Shown: positions 10,000 to 19,061 of the stretch, piece by piece
Numbering within the stretch: the first letter of the stretch is position 1
Layout: every line of letters starts with the position of its first letter
DNA from: Verrucomicrobiaceae bacterium E54
GTDB taxonomy: Bacteria > Verrucomicrobiota > Verrucomicrobiia > Verrucomicrobiales > Akkermansiaceae
Assembly (NCBI GenBank): GCA_022548915.1
Contig: JAKZES010000038.1
Coordinates: 1 to 53,485, forward strand
DNA length: 53,485 nucleotides
Direction of reading: 5' to 3'
The notes under the pieces: model-generated
What the model saw: the letters and a program-made list of their open reading frames with translations, nothing else
Database searches by the model: none
What the model was told of the DNA's origin: nothing
Program-made: the position numbers and the translations under genes

Positions 10000-11253
10000 C
10001 TACGCCAGCCCGTCCTTGCGGGCCTGTTTCCAGTAGGCGTACTCGGAGCGGTTGAAATCGATGTACTCCGGCGAGAGGTCGCTGCTGTACATGTGGTAGT
10101 CGGCCTTGCCCTGGTTGAGGTGGATCTCGATCTGGAACTCCGGCTTGGCGACGATCTCGCGCAGCCCGTCCATCGGCGTGTCCGCCTGCAAGCCGCCGCA
10201 GCAGGCCGGTTTGCCGTCGTAGAGGATGTCGATCAGCTCCTCGCGGATCCGCGCGCGCGAGTAGCCGATGGCATGGATCACCCGGCCCCAGTTCGGGTCG
10301 CCGCCATTCCATGAGGATTTGACCAGCGCCGACTTGCAAACGGCTTCGGCGACCTTCTTGGCATCGAGGTAGGTGCGGGCGCCCTTCACCGTGACCGTGA
10401 CGAACTTCGTCACCCGTTCTCCGTCGCGGACGAGTTCCATCGCGAGTTCGTTCATCAGCCACTTGAGCGCCTTGCGGAACTGACGGCAGCGCGGCCCGTT
10501 GCGCCGCAGCGGGCGGATTCCCGACGCGGCATTCGAGAGCACCAGCACGGTGTCGTTGGTGCTCATGTCGCCGTCGATGGTGATGCGGTTGAAGCTTTCC
10601 TCGACCGCCTCGAGCACCGCCCGCTGGAGGGTGTCCTTGGACATCGGGACGTCGGTGGTGAAAAAGGCGAGCATGGTCGCCATGCTCGGGCAGATCATGC
10701 CGGCACCCTTCACGCAGCCGCCGATGCGCACGCGCTTGCCACCGAGGTCGAAGGAAATCGCCAGCTCCTTGGGCCGGGTGTCGCTGGTCATGATGGCGCG
10801 GGCGACGTCTTCCCCCTGTTTTCTCGCCAGGCCCTCCACCAGGCTGTCGAACTTCGGTTCGATCCGGGCCATCGGCATCGGCAGGCCGATCACGCCGGTG
10901 GAGCAGACACCGACCTCGCTCTGCTTGAGATCGAGGCGCCCGGCGATGGCCTTGGACATGGCGCGCGCGTCGTGGATTCCCTGCATGCCGGTGCAGGCGT
11001 TGGCATTGCCGGAGTTGGCGACGATCGCGCGGAGGTCCCCGCGCCGCAGGTGGGCCTGGGTCACCTTCACCGGGGCCGCCTTGACGCGGTTGGTGGTGAA
11101 GGTGCCGGCCGAGGTGCCGGGCTCGTCGGAATGGATGAGCGCCAGGTCGAGTCGCGTCGCCTCGGGGTTCTTGATCCCGCACGACACCGCCGACGTCCGG
11201 AACCCGCGGGGTGCGCCGACGCCGCCTTTGATCCGGATGATGGGAAAGTCCAT
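10000..11253 (-). CDS. argJ: bifunctional glutamate N-acetyltransferase / amino-acid acetyltransferase
   Basis: Transfers acetyl from N-acetylornithine to glutamate in the cyclic arginine pathway, and may also make N-acetylglutamate from acetyl-CoA. The 417-residue precursor has the autocleavage motif KGAGMICPSMATML, where the enzyme splits before the threonine to give alpha and beta chains. Also visible are TTNRVKAAPV, IVANSGNANACTG, VCSTGVIGLPMPM, and the C-terminal NWGRVIHAIGYS and SSDLSPEYIDFN. Residue count is typical. It lies 26 bases downstream of argC on the same strand, giving an argC-argJ transcription unit. A large inverted repeat follows the stop codon directly. Confidence 0.97.
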   Translation of the reverse strand: MDFPIIRIKGGVGAPRGFRTSAVSCGIKNPEATRLDLALIHSDEPGTSAGTFTTNRVKAAPVKVTQAHLRRGDLRAIVANSGNANACTGMQGIHDARAMSKAIAGRLDLKQSEVGVCSTGVIGLPMPMARIEPKFDSLVEGLARKQGEDVARAIMTSDTRPKELAISFDLGGKRVRIGGCVKGAGMICPSMATMLAFFTTDVPMSKDTLQRAVLEAVEESFNRITIDGDMSTNDTVLVLSNAASGIRPLRRNGPRCRQFRKALKWLMNELAMELVRDGERVTKFVTVTVKGARTYLDAKKVAEAVCKSALVKSSWNGGDPNWGRVIHAIGYSRARIREELIDILYDGKPACCGGLQADTPMDGLREIVAKPEFQIEIHLNQGKADYHMYSSDLSPEYIDFNRSEYAYWKQARKDGLA

Positions 11254-11279
11254 GGGTGGCGCGTCGGCGGGTGAGGAAC

Positions 11280-12323
11280 CTATACCAAGCGGAGACCGGC
11301 GGTCGGCTCAAGCCCGAACGCAAGATTGAAGGACTGGACCGCCTGCGAGCCCGCCCCCTTGCCCAGGTTGTCCTCGGCACTCATCAGCAGGATGCGGCCG
11401 GTCCGCGGGTCGTGCTCCCAGCCGATGTCGATGAAGTTGGTGCGGGTCACGTGCTTGGTGTCGGCGCAGCCACCCCTTCCTAACAGACGCACGAAGTCCG
11501 CCCCGGCATAGGCCTCCTCGAGTGCTTCGCCAACGGCCTCCGGCGCGACTCCGTCGGCGAGGGTGGCGGTGGTCGTGGTGGCGATGCCGGCATTCACCGG
11601 GATCAGGTGGGGGATGAAGGTGATCCGCACCGCGTCGCCCGCCGCCCGCGAGAGTTCCTGCTCGATCTCCGACAGGTGCCGGTGCTTGGGGATGCCGTAG
11701 GCGCGGGCGCTTTCGTTGCACTCACAGAAGAGCAGGGGAATGGCCTCCTTGCGTCCCGCGCCACTGACGCCGCTCATCGAGTTGGCAACGATGGTCGCGG
11801 GATCGACGAGGCCCTTCTTCAGCAGGGGAATCAGCGGCAGCAGGATGCTGGTCGGATAGCATCCGGGCGAGGCGATCAGCCGGGTCGCCGCGATCTCGTC
11901 AGCCCGGATTTCCGGCAAGCCATAGACGGCCTCGGCCAGGAGGTCGGGCGCCGGATGATCGTGACCGTAGAACTCGGCATAGACCTGCGGGTCGCTGAGG
12001 CGGAAGTCGGCGCTCAGGTCGATCACCTTGAGTCCCCGTTCGAGCAGCGCCCGGGCGATCTCGGCGGCGACGCCGTGGGGCAGGGCGAGGAAGGCGGCCT
12101 TCGCCCCGGTCGCGGCAATCGCCTCGGGATCCGGGGCGATGAAGGCAAGCTCGCTGCCGGGAAGGCCCCGATAGCGCGGGAAGACGTCGGCCAGCGAGCG
12201 GCCGGATTCCTGCCGCGAGGTGGCGGCGACGAGTTCGACCTGCGGGTGGAGCAACAGCAGCCGCAGCAGCTCCTGCCCGGTGTAGCCGCTGGCGCCGACG
12301 ATGGCGGTCTTGACGCGTTCCAT
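11280..12323 (-). CDS. argC: N-acetyl-gamma-glutamyl-phosphate reductase
   Basis: NADPH-dependent reduction of N-acetylglutamyl phosphate to the semialdehyde in arginine synthesis. The 347-residue protein starts with the Rossmann motif AIVGASGYTGQELLRLL and contains the catalytic cysteine in ASPGCYPTSILLPL. It also has the conserved NSMSGVSGAGRKE and HRHLSEIEQEL segments typical of type 1 ArgC. The ATG at 12323 is chosen because the dinucleotide-binding motif begins nine residues later; upstream in-frame sequence is not protein-like. First gene of the argC-argJ unit, divergent from the small membrane protein at 12435. Confidence 0.97.
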   Translation of the reverse strand: MERVKTAIVGASGYTGQELLRLLLLHPQVELVAATSRQESGRSLADVFPRYRGLPGSELAFIAPDPEAIAATGAKAAFLALPHGVAAEIARALLERGLKVIDLSADFRLSDPQVYAEFYGHDHPAPDLLAEAVYGLPEIRADEIAATRLIASPGCYPTSILLPLIPLLKKGLVDPATIVANSMSGVSGAGRKEAIPLLFCECNESARAYGIPKHRHLSEIEQELSRAAGDAVRITFIPHLIPVNAGIATTTTATLADGVAPEAVGEALEEAYAGADFVRLLGRGGCADTKHVTRTNFIDIGWEHDPRTGRILLMSAEDNLGKGAGSQAVQSFNLAFGLEPTAGLRLV

Positions 12324-12434
12324 GCCCGTGGAAATTGCAGGATTTGTCCGCCTTGCCAATCCGCGAAGGAGGGGAGCGGTGGTTTTCCGCTTCCTCGCGC
12401 TGCGAACTTGCCATTTTTCACTTCGAGTGGGATC

Positions 12435-12788
12435 ATGACAGTTGGAATCAACCCTCAACTCGTCATGAACGAATTGCTACAAGCCTGGCGGTCGGTCGAT
12501 CGCGACAAGTTCGCGCTCTTCCTGAGCGTCATCCCCGGTGCAGGCCACCTCTACAAGCACCACTACGCGTCCGGATTCGGACTGCTCTTCGGCGGCAACG
12601 TCCTCATTGTCTTCATCGCACTGCTGCTCGGCCCGGCGACCTTCGGCGTTTCCCTGCTGCTCGCGCCCCTGCTCTATGTGGGCTCGGTGGCTGCGGGCGC
12701 CTACTACCTGCCGGACTGGCACGGGCATCACCATTTCCTGCACCCCTGGCAACCCGAGGTGCCGGACCCGCCGGACCGGATCGGTTGA
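12435..12788 (+). CDS. small membrane protein of unknown function
   Basis: A 117-residue protein with a short amphipathic start (NELLQAWRSVDRDKFALFLSVIPGAGHLYKHHY), two strong hydrophobic segments (about residues 48-67 and 70-93) and a histidine-rich tail (PDWHGHHHFLHPWQPE). The phrase FLSVIPGAGHLYKHHYASG resembles TM2-like small membrane proteins (P-G-x-G-H-x-Y-x-G), but I cannot name a family. The ATG at 12435 is preceded by GTGGGA; an ATG at 12465 is an alternative. It is divergent from argC. Confidence 0.7.
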   Translation: MTVGINPQLVMNELLQAWRSVDRDKFALFLSVIPGAGHLYKHHYASGFGLLFGGNVLIVFIALLLGPATFGVSLLLAPLLYVGSVAAGAYYLPDWHGHHHFLHPWQPEVPDPPDRIG

Positions 12789-12808
12789 GGTCATCGACCC
12801 GCGCGCCC

Positions 12809-12928
12809 TTGACGGAAATCGACTGGGGAAAAGGCGTGGTCGGGCTCGCGGTGATCGACGCCGCGGGCGAGAAGCTTCTCGAGCATTCGCTGAAGCTGTC
12901 CGAGCTGGAGTTTCCGGAGGACGAGTGA
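12809..12928 (+). CDS. possible 39-residue protein
   Basis: A short open frame with a TTG start that reads MTEIDWGKGVVGLAVIDAAG and ends in an acidic SELEFPEDE tail. It begins 21 bases after the membrane protein stop and ends 52 bases before the sulfatase gene. The composition looks protein-like, but with a weak start and no recognised family it may be spurious or the tail of a frameshifted gene. Confidence 0.3.
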   Translation: MTEIDWGKGVVGLAVIDAAGEKLLEHSLKLSELEFPEDE

Positions 12929-12980
12929 CGGGGAGGAGCCCGGGGTTGACGGGGCCGGGCCCAGGGCGTGAGCTTGGGAC

Positions 12981-14429
12981 ATGCGAATGCTTGCTCTCGC
13001 CCTCCTGATTCTGGCTTCCGGCATCGCCGCGGCGGCTCCGCCGAATTTCATCTTCATCCTCAGTGATGACGTCGCCCAGGGCGACCTCGGCTGTTATGGC
13101 CAGGAACTCATCCAGACGCCCCGCCTCGACGAACTCGCCGCGCAGGGCACCCGCTACCTGCAGGGCTACTGCGGCACCACCGTGTGCGCGCCGAGCAGGG
13201 CGTCGTTCATGACCGGCCTTCACGCCGGACATTGCCCGATCCGGGGCAACTTCGAGGTCCCGCCCGAGGGGCAGCTGCCCCTGCCTGCGGAAACCGTCAC
13301 CCTCGGCGAGGTGGCGAAGTCGGCCGGCTACGCCACCGGGGTTTTCGGCAAGTGGGGGATGGGCTTCTTCGACACGACCGGCAGCCCGCTCAAGCAGGGC
13401 TTCGACCGCTTCTTCGGCTACAACTGTCAGCGCCACGCGCATTCCTACTTTCCCACCTACCTCTATGCCGACGACCAGCCGGTCGCGCTGCCGGGGAACA
13501 ACGGCCGCAACGTCGGCGAGACCTACGCCCAGGACCTCATCCAGGAGGACATGATCCACTGGCTCAAGGCCAACGGGAAGAAGCCCTTCTTCCTTTTCTA
13601 TGCCATCACCCTGCCGCATGGACGCCACGAGATCGACGACTTCGGGATCTACAAGGACAAGCCGTGGACCGACACGCAGAAGGCCTACGCCGCCCAGGTC
13701 ACGCGGGTCGATTCCGACGTCGGCGAGCTGGTCGACACGCTGCGCGAACTCGGCGTCGACCGGAACACGCTGATCGTCTTCTCCGGCGACAATGGCTCGT
13801 CCTTCGCGCCGGATTCGGAGATCGGGAAGCTCTTCAAGCAGACCCGCAACGGACTGCGCGGCTTCAAGCGCGGCATGTACGAGGGCGCGCTGCGCCAGGC
13901 GGCGCTCGCCTGGTGGCCCGGCACGGTGCCGGCCGGCCGCGTGGCGGAAGGTCCGTGGGCCTTCTGGGACCTGATGCCCACCTTCGTCGAGTTCAGTGGC
14001 GTGACGCCGCCCGAAGGGTACCGCACCGATGGTCATTCGCTGGTTTCCTTCCTCGAGGGCGGCGAGGCACCGGACCGGGAATATTTCTACTGGGAGCTGC
14101 ACGAGTCGCGCAACTTCGGAAGGGCCGCCCGCTGGGGCGATTGGAAGGCGGTCATGCCCGGACTCGGCAAGCCGATCGAGATCTACGACCTCGCCAAGGA
14201 TTCCGGCGAATCGAAGAACCTCGCCAGTGAGCGGACGGATCTGGTCGAGCGCGCCGGGGCGATCTTCAAGGAGTCCCACGAGCGCGATCCGAACTGGCTG
14301 CTCGACGGGCGTTCCGAGGAGCAGGTTCGTGTCAACAACGAGGCTTGGAAGATCAAGCGCCAGCGCGACAAGGAAGGCTGGGTCCCACCGGGCGCGATCA
14401 GCATCGAGGAGATGAGGAAGCGGCGTTGA
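12981..14429 (+). CDS. secreted type I sulfatase (arylsulfatase A family)
   Basis: Hydrolyses sulfate esters, most likely on polysaccharides outside the cytoplasm. The 482-residue protein has a signal peptide (residues 1-19, ending A-A-A). Metal ligands D29-D30 lie in FILSDD, and the formylglycine site C69-x-P-S-R follows in [12 protein letters not shown], so it needs a formylglycine-generating enzyme encoded elsewhere. Further family landmarks are GKWGMGFF, the histidine in [18 protein letters not shown], and the [22 protein letters not shown] segment. It is close to the usual length. Sulfatases of this type are hallmarks of marine Verrucomicrobiota and Planctomycetota. No carbohydrate-active gene cluster surrounds it, so the substrate is unknown. 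Confidence 0.95.
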   Translation: MRMLALALLILASGIAAAAPPNFIFILSDDVAQGDLGCYGQELIQTPRLDELAAQGTRYLQGYCGTTVCAPSRASFMTGLHAGHCPIRGNFEVPPEGQLPLPAETVTLGEVAKSAGYATGVFGKWGMGFFDTTGSPLKQGFDRFFGYNCQRHAHSYFPTYLYADDQPVALPGNNGRNVGETYAQDLIQEDMIHWLKANGKKPFFLFYAITLPHGRHEIDDFGIYKDKPWTDTQKAYAAQVTRVDSDVGELVDTLRELGVDRNTLIVFSGDNGSSFAPDSEIGKLFKQTRNGLRGFKRGMYEGALRQAALAWWPGTVPAGRVAEGPWAFWDLMPTFVEFSGVTPPEGYRTDGHSLVSFLEGGEAPDREYFYWELHESRNFGRAARWGDWKAVMPGLGKPIEIYDLAKDSGESKNLASERTDLVERAGAIFKESHERDPNWLLDGRSEEQVRVNNEAWKIKRQRDKEGWVPPGAISIEEMRKRR

Positions 14430-14582
14430 GCCGGTCTGAAGGTCGAAAGTCTGATCGAGCTACGCGGTTTGCTGGCTTCGGGGCTTCCCAACCGGAGGAC
14501 ATGCGACCTTGGACCTTGAGACCTTCGACGATGCTCCCTTCGCTTCGTCCACGGGGAGAACCCGCATCGACATCCACCGGGT

Positions 14583-15719
14583 TCATGACTGATTCAGCAG
14601 CCACGAAATCACCAGCACCTGGGGAGTGGTGATGAGCGGCAGGGCGAAGGTGGCCTTCCACGACTTCGTCGTCTCCTTCAGCGCCATGATCTCGGTGTAG
14701 TCGGTGGCCGCGCCGGCCATCAGGAAAGTGAAGGCGTTGCCCGGGGCCCCGGCGCGGTTGAGCAGATCGGCGGCGATCGGGCTCGATCCCTCCGAGCAGA
14801 CCTCGATCACGCTGGTCGCGACCAGCGTGAGCAGCAGGCCGAGCAGGCTGGGGCCGAAGTACTGGTTGAAGACCTCGGTCGGAACGAAGGCGCGGACCGC
14901 CGCCGCCATGGCGAAGCCGAAGAAGATCCAGCGCAGGATCATGCGCGACTCGCTGAGGCCACCGCGCACCATCCGGCCCAGGTTGCCGCCGCCGGGGCGG
15001 ATGTTTTTCCCCACCTCGCGCAGACCGTCGCGCAGGCGGTAGTCCGCATCGACCTCGACGGTGTGGCGGTTGGCCGGAAGCGCGCCCCGTTTCACCAGGA
15101 AGTCGGCGATCCGCCCGCTGATGATGCCGATGACCATCGACAGCGCGATGAAGGCGAGCGTCCATTTCAGGCCGATCAGGCCGATCAGGATGAGTGTGAG
15201 CGACAGCGAGTTCCACGGGCTCGAGACGAGGAAGGCGATGACCTGCCCGAGCGACGCGCCCTTGCGATAGAGCTGCATGCCGACCATCAGGATGCCGTGG
15301 TTGCACAGGTCGAGCAGCGTGCCGGCGAAGGTGGCGCGGACGATGCCGCCGATGGTCCCGCCGCGCCCGAGCAGCCTCGAGACCACCTCCTTCGGCACCT
15401 GGCCGAGCACGCCGACCGCCACGATCCCGATGAGGATGCCCCACCACGCCTTGGTCATCAGCTCCCACGAGCCGTGGGCGAAGGTCTGCCACCACCCGGG
15501 GCCCGCTCCGATGAAATGCCCGGCGATGCCGGCGGCGACCAGCGACAGGGATCCCCACAGCAGCCAGTCGACCTTGCCGCGACCCCCGCAGCAGGAGTCG
15601 CCCTCCTTCGGCGGGTCACCCCCGCCGCCACAGCAAGAGGGCGACGACGCCTCTTCCTTCCCCCCGCCACAGCAGGGCTTCTTGGGCTCGGGGTTTTTTC
15701 CGCTGCAGCAGTCGCTCAT
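14583..15719 (-). CDS. COG0701 (DUF318) permease with Cys-rich metal-binding N-terminus
   Basis: A 378-residue permease related to the SO_0444-type heavy-metal efflux proteins. The first ~45 residues hold repeated C-C or C-C-G-G motifs (SDCCS, KPCCGGG, PSCCGGGG, DSCCGG), a likely soft-metal-binding tail in the cytoplasm. Then follow about eight hydrophobic segments, including the family signatures FAGTLLDLCNHGILMVGMQLYRKG and TSVIEVCSEGSSPIAADLL. The ATG at 15719 gives the family-like start M-S-D-C-C; an ATG at 15743 would add eight residues. A second permease of the same family is at 50528, with a different metal-binding loop. Substrate (copper, zinc, arsenic or other) cannot be fixed from sequence. 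Confidence 0.85.
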   Translation of the reverse strand: MSDCCSGKNPEPKKPCCGGGKEEASSPSCCGGGGDPPKEGDSCCGGRGKVDWLLWGSLSLVAAGIAGHFIGAGPGWWQTFAHGSWELMTKAWWGILIGIVAVGVLGQVPKEVVSRLLGRGGTIGGIVRATFAGTLLDLCNHGILMVGMQLYRKGASLGQVIAFLVSSPWNSLSLTLILIGLIGLKWTLAFIALSMVIGIISGRIADFLVKRGALPANRHTVEVDADYRLRDGLREVGKNIRPGGGNLGRMVRGGLSESRMILRWIFFGFAMAAAVRAFVPTEVFNQYFGPSLLGLLLTLVATSVIEVCSEGSSPIAADLLNRAGAPGNAFTFLMAGAATDYTEIMALKETTKSWKATFALPLITTPQVLVISWLLNQS

Positions 15720-15776
15720 GAGACGCGGGTAAGGTCGGGGCATCCGGGGGCCCCTTCAAGTCATCGCTAATGACTG

Positions 15777-16169
15777 TTAGAAAGGCACGACCTTCAGATC
15801 CGGGACGCGCCCGAACTCCCGTTCGTTGTGGGTCACCACGCCATACCCGTGGACGCGGGCGGTCGCGGCAATCCACAGATCGTTTGTGCCGATTAGATTG
15901 CCGTCGGCGGCCAAGTCCCGGTAGAGGCATCCGTACTCCCAGCTGATCTCGGGACTCCAGGGAAGCACGGGAAAGGGCGAACAGAGGCGTCGCCATCCGC
16001 TCAGCCCGTCCGCGAAATTCCCGCAGGCGAGTTCGCCGACGACGGCAAAATTCACGAACAGGGATTCGTCCGGGAACCGGGCCGCGAAGTCGTCGAGGAA
16101 CTGCGGATCGTTGCGCTTGATCCGCCTCTCCAGTTCAATGACGAAGCAGGTGTCGAGGATCAGCCCCAT
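15777..16169 (-). CDS. vapC: VapC-type PIN domain toxin, module 1
   Basis: Predicted Mg-dependent ribonuclease toxin. The 130-residue PIN domain has the acidic residues D6 (LILDTCF), E46 (VVGELACG) and D97 (GTNDLWIAA), with N115 in the fourth position (VVTHNEREFGRVPDLKVV), as in many VapC proteins. Its ATG overlaps the end of the antitoxin gene by ten bases, so translation is coupled. It is clearly homologous to vapC2 (19062-19460): both have DTCF.I.LER, VGE, NDLWIAA and FxRVPxL. The permease gene follows on the same strand after 57 bases. Confidence 0.9.
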   Translation of the reverse strand: MGLILDTCFVIELERRIKRNDPQFLDDFAARFPDESLFVNFAVVGELACGNFADGLSGWRRLCSPFPVLPWSPEISWEYGCLYRDLAADGNLIGTNDLWIAATARVHGYGVVTHNEREFGRVPDLKVVPF

Positions 16170-16399
16170 GGATTGTCGGGGATCGTGTCGTTTGCGGCGG
16201 CGGCCTCGATCTCATCGAGCACCTTCGCATCCACGCCGCTGCCGCCCTGCTGCATGTGCTTGCGCAAATCAGCAAAGGTTGGCGGCGGCTCCGACAGCCG
16301 GGCACGACGGACCACCGAGGAGAAGGATTCCCCCTTCCGCTTGGCCGCCTTCAGTTTCTCGTAGGCGTCCAGCTCCAGACTGATCGTCTTCGTAGCCAT
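16160..16399 (-). CDS. vapB: VapB-type antitoxin (DUF217 family), module 1
   Basis: A 79-residue antitoxin. The N-terminal half matches the DUF217/PF02697 family ([20 protein letters not shown] then [12 protein letters not shown]), a ribbon-helix-helix-type DNA-binding region; the C-terminal half ([21 protein letters not shown]) is the toxin-binding tail. The start codon lies inside a CATGCATG-N3-CATGCATG element, probably its own operator. It is closely related to the antitoxin at 19451-19690, including identical length. It is divergent from prfB, which begins 115 bases away. Confidence 0.9.
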   Translation of the reverse strand: MATKTISLELDAYEKLKAAKRKGESFSSVVRRARLSEPPPTFADLRKHMQQGGSGVDAKVLDEIEAAAANDTIPDNPWG

Positions 16400-16415
16400 G
16401 CATGAACCATGCATG
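16397..16415. promoter_or_regulatory. CATGCATG-AAC-CATGCATG element at vapB1 start
   Basis: Two copies of the self-complementary octamer CATGCATG spaced 11 bases centre to centre. The first three bases are the start codon of vapB1 on the minus strand. The same element, with CAC as spacer, covers the start codon of vapB2 at 19688-19706. It is likely the operator through which the VapBC complex represses itself. Confidence 0.7.
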
Positions 16416-16513
16416 AAATGGAAGGGGGTGTCAATCCAAGTGGCAGGACAAAGGGCGTGGGGGGCGCTTCGTTCTTGTGTCCGGGGCGGTGCTGCCGTTC
16501 CCTCCGCCCCGCG

Positions 16514-17651
16514 ATGGCTGAAATCCGTACCACCGACCTCACGACGCTCGACACCGAGGCGCTTCGCAAGCGCATCGCCGAGCTCGGGAGGTATCTTTGA
16601 CGTCGAAAAGCTGAACCGCGAGGTTGCGACCCTCGAAGAGTCCATGGGGGCGCCCGATTTCTGGGACGATCCCGGAAAGGCCCGCCAGACCAGTGAGCGG
16701 GCGGCTTCCCTCAAGAAGAAGGCCGAGACCTTCGCCCGGCTGGAGTCGGGGCTCGCCGACGTGCTGGCGGCGATCGAGTTGGCCAAGGAGTTCGACGACG
16801 ACGACGCGGCCGCCGAGGCGGTCGAGCAGGCACGACAGTTGACCAAGGACATCGCCGCCTTCGAGCTGGTCACCCTGCTCGACAAGCCGAACGACGCGGC
16901 CAACTGCTTCGTCCAGATCCAGGCCGGCGCCGGCGGCACCGAGGCCTGCGACTGGGCCCAGATGCTGCAGCGGATGTATGTCCGCTGGGCCGAGCAGAAG
17001 GGCTACAATGTCGAGACGATTGATTACGAGGACGGCGAGGAGGCCGGCCTCCGATCCGTGACGATCAAGGTCACCGGTGAGAACGCCTACGGTTTCATGA
17101 AGAACGAGCGCGGCGTCCACCGGCTGGTTCGCATCTCGCCCTTCGACTCGGCCGGCAAGCGCCACACCTCCTTCGCCTCGGTCGATGCCACCCCGGAACT
17201 CGACGACGAGATCAAGATCGAGATCGCCGACAAGGACATCGAGATCACCACCGCCCGCTCCGGCGGCAAGGGCGGCCAGAACGTCAACAAGGTGGAGACC
17301 GCGGTGCTGCTGCGCCACCTGCCGACCGGCATCCTGATCAAGTCGACCGCCGCCCGGACCCAGGGCGCCAACAAGGAACTCGCGTTCCAGATCCTCAAGG
17401 CGAAGCTGCTCCAGCTCGAGGAGGACAAGCGCGCCGCCGCCGCCGAGCAGGCCTACGGCGAAAAGGGCGAGATCGCCTGGGGCAACCAGATCCGCTCCTA
17501 CGTCTTCCAGCCCTACCAGAAGGTCCTCGACCTCCGCACCGGCGAGGAAAGCGGCAACATCCAGAACATCATGGATGGCGACATCGACGCCTTCATCGAG
17601 GCCAAGCTCCGCGGCAAGGTCCGCGTGAAAGGCGCGAAGGACGAGGACTGA
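16514..17651 (+). CDS. prfB: peptide chain release factor 2, with programmed +1 frameshift
   Basis: Releases peptides at UGA and UAA. The coding region is two frames: 16514-16597 (28 codons, MAEIRTTDL to LGRYL) ends at an in-frame TGA (16598-16600), and translation continues after skipping one base from 16599 to 17651. This is the classical RF2 autoregulatory site, used when RF2 is scarce. The joined 378-residue product has the stop-codon recognition tripeptide S-P-F ([15 protein letters not shown]) and the catalytic G-G-Q ([15 protein letters not shown]). The tail [22 protein letters not shown] is also standard. It is slightly longer than E. coli RF2 (365). It is divergent from vapBC1. Confidence 0.97.
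16586..16601 (+). promoter_or_regulatory. prfB programmed frameshift site
   Basis: GGGAGG TAT CTT TGA C. A Shine-Dalgarno-like GGGAGG sits three bases before the CTT slip codon, followed by the TGA stop and C. Spacing and slip sequence are the same as in the E. coli prfB site (AGGGGG TAT CTT TGA C). Confidence 0.95.
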
Positions 17652-17680
17652 CGGAGCGCCGGCTTCAGCCGACCGTGGCC

Positions 17681-17695
17681 GGGCCTTCCAGGCCC
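17681..17695. terminator. hairpin downstream of prfB
   Basis: GGGCCT-TCC-AGGCCC forms a six-base-pair stem 30 bases after the prfB stop. It is preceded by another small dyad (GCCGGCTTCAGCCGAC). There is no T-run, so it may be a terminator, an mRNA-stabilising hairpin or a fragment of a dispersed repeat. Confidence 0.4.
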
Positions 17696-17826
17696 GTGGC
17701 CCGATCGACATTGCCGAAGCCGGGCCCTCGAACGCCAGGGCATCGACCGCTGCCCACCCCTTTCATTCGGACCCGTCGCCACCGCCGCTCCTCGACACTT
17801 CCCGTTTCGCCGGTTAGGTTGCGGCT

Positions 17827-18015
17827 GTGGAGAAAGTCGCGATCAAACGCCCGCTTGAGTCCGAGGACATCCCTCCGCGGATCGAGGACCGCGATGAGGC
17901 CATGGCGATCTTCGAGGAACTCCTGTCTCGTGGCCGAGCCTTTTACCCGGATGCCGATGAAGCTGCACCCCGACGTTCGCGAGTTTGTCGCGTTGTGCCT
18001 CTCGCGGAAAGTTGA
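17827..18015 (+). CDS. possible 62-residue protein overlapping the nucleotidyltransferase gene
   Basis: An open frame with a GTG start. The first ~45 residues look like real protein (KRPLESEDIPPRIEDRDEAM, then an amphipathic helix and RAFYPDADEA). The last ~17 residues are arginine-rich and overlap the start of the next gene in another frame, so they may come from a shifted or decayed end. Small acidic proteins of this kind can sit before nucleotidyltransferase-fold genes, as in two-gene toxin-antitoxin modules, but I cannot assign a family. No Shine-Dalgarno site is evident. Confidence 0.45.
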   Translation: MEKVAIKRPLESEDIPPRIEDRDEAMAIFEELLSRGRAFYPDADEAAPRRSRVCRVVPLAES

Positions 18016-18406
18016 GTTCCTGATCGTGGGCGGCTACGCCCTTGCCTTTCACGGAGCTCCGCGGTTTACCGAGGACATCGATCTGATGGTCCTCGTCTCC
18101 CCGGAGAATGCCGAGCGCCTCGAGGCAGTGATCGAGGAGTTCGGTTTCGGTGGCATTGGGATCAGTCGCAGCGACTTCCTCGACGAGGGGCAGGTGATCC
18201 AACTGGGCCGTGCTCCCAACCGGATCAATCTGCTGACGGGTATCACCGGCGTGACGTGGGAAGATGCGCGCGCTTCGCGGATCCCGGTCGATCTCGACGG
18301 CTTGTCTGTGTTCGTCATCGGCAAGTCGGAACTCGAACGGAACAAGGAGGCGACGGGCCGGCCTCAGGATTTGGCGGATCTGGCGAGGTTGCGAAGAGAG
18401 GCATGA
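17957..18406 (+). CDS. nucleotidyltransferase-fold protein (DUF6036-like)
   Basis: A 149-residue minimal nucleotidyltransferase-fold protein. The core motif is VEFLIVGGYALAFHGAPRFT followed by EDIDLMV, giving the G-G and D-x-D signature of the polymerase-beta superfamily. The second half (FLDEGQVIQLG, then PNRINLLTGITGVTWEDA) and the end (KSELERNKEATGRPQDLADLARL) are typical of the DUF6036 group, some of which work in toxin-antitoxin or abortive-infection systems. An ATG at 17951 would add two residues. The gene overlaps the small ORF upstream and the membrane protein gene downstream (ATGA), suggesting a three-gene unit. Activity is inferred, not shown. Confidence 0.82.
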   Translation: MKLHPDVREFVALCLSRKVEFLIVGGYALAFHGAPRFTEDIDLMVLVSPENAERLEAVIEEFGFGGIGISRSDFLDEGQVIQLGRAPNRINLLTGITGVTWEDARASRIPVDLDGLSVFVIGKSELERNKEATGRPQDLADLARLRREA

Positions 18407-19050
18407 TACCCGGATCAGAGGTTCGCTTTCGTCACGACGACCTTGAGGCAGCGCTCCAAAAGCGCGCCAAACGTCAGCGCAGGTGGCTGATCCTCGGGGC
18501 CCTGTGGGTTCTGGCGTGGGCCAGTTTGTTCGGGAACTCTCTATTGCTTTACAACGTCTGGCCTTACTACCCGGTTTGGCATCGGGCGGTGTTTGACTTG
18601 GTGGTTTCGCCCTTCGCGATGGGGATGTTCTTTCTGCCGGCGGCGTTGGTGGGGCGCGCCCTTGGCCGCATCCCGAGACTACGGGGTGTTCGTGATCTGC
18701 TCATCCTGGGCCTGCCGGTCCTCGTCGCGTTTGGGATGCAGATTCCCGCGTTGCTCGACCGTATCCAGCCCGAGCGACGGTTCGAACGTCTTGCCGGCGT
18801 GGCGTTTCCCGCGGAAGCGGTGATGCTCGACTACCGCTCGATCAGCGCGGGCATCGACTACAGCGTCGAATTCGAGTTCCGAGCTTCGGAAGAGGCTTTG
18901 CGGCAGTTGGTGGATGATCTCGGTTGGGGGGAGGGGAACCTCAGGGGCTCCACCGAGGAATTCCACTTGGACCATGATCACGGCGGCTTCAGCAAGCTGA
19001 CCATCAACTGGATGTCCGGAGTGGCAGTCTTCGAGTACGTGGACGTCTGA
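18403..19050 (+). CDS. membrane protein of unknown function, paralogue A
   Basis: A 215-residue protein with three hydrophobic segments (about residues 27-48, 60-85 and 98-117) and a ~95-residue C-terminal soluble domain. The segment after the last membrane span (LLDRIQPERRFERLAGVAFP) and the ending (SGVAVFEYVDV) correspond to those of the protein at 19779-20408 (IMDRISPQRYFHRVTGHELP and GEVVFEYFDA), so the two are divergent paralogues. The start overlaps the stop of the nucleotidyltransferase gene by four bases. Family not recognised. Confidence 0.75.
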   Translation: MIPGSEVRFRHDDLEAALQKRAKRQRRWLILGALWVLAWASLFGNSLLLYNVWPYYPVWHRAVFDLVVSPFAMGMFFLPAALVGRALGRIPRLRGVRDLLILGLPVLVAFGMQIPALLDRIQPERRFERLAGVAFPAEAVMLDYRSISAGIDYSVEFEFRASEEALRQLVDDLGWGEGNLRGSTEEFHLDHDHGGFSKLTINWMSGVAVFEYVDV

Positions 19051-19061
19051 TTACGTCAATT

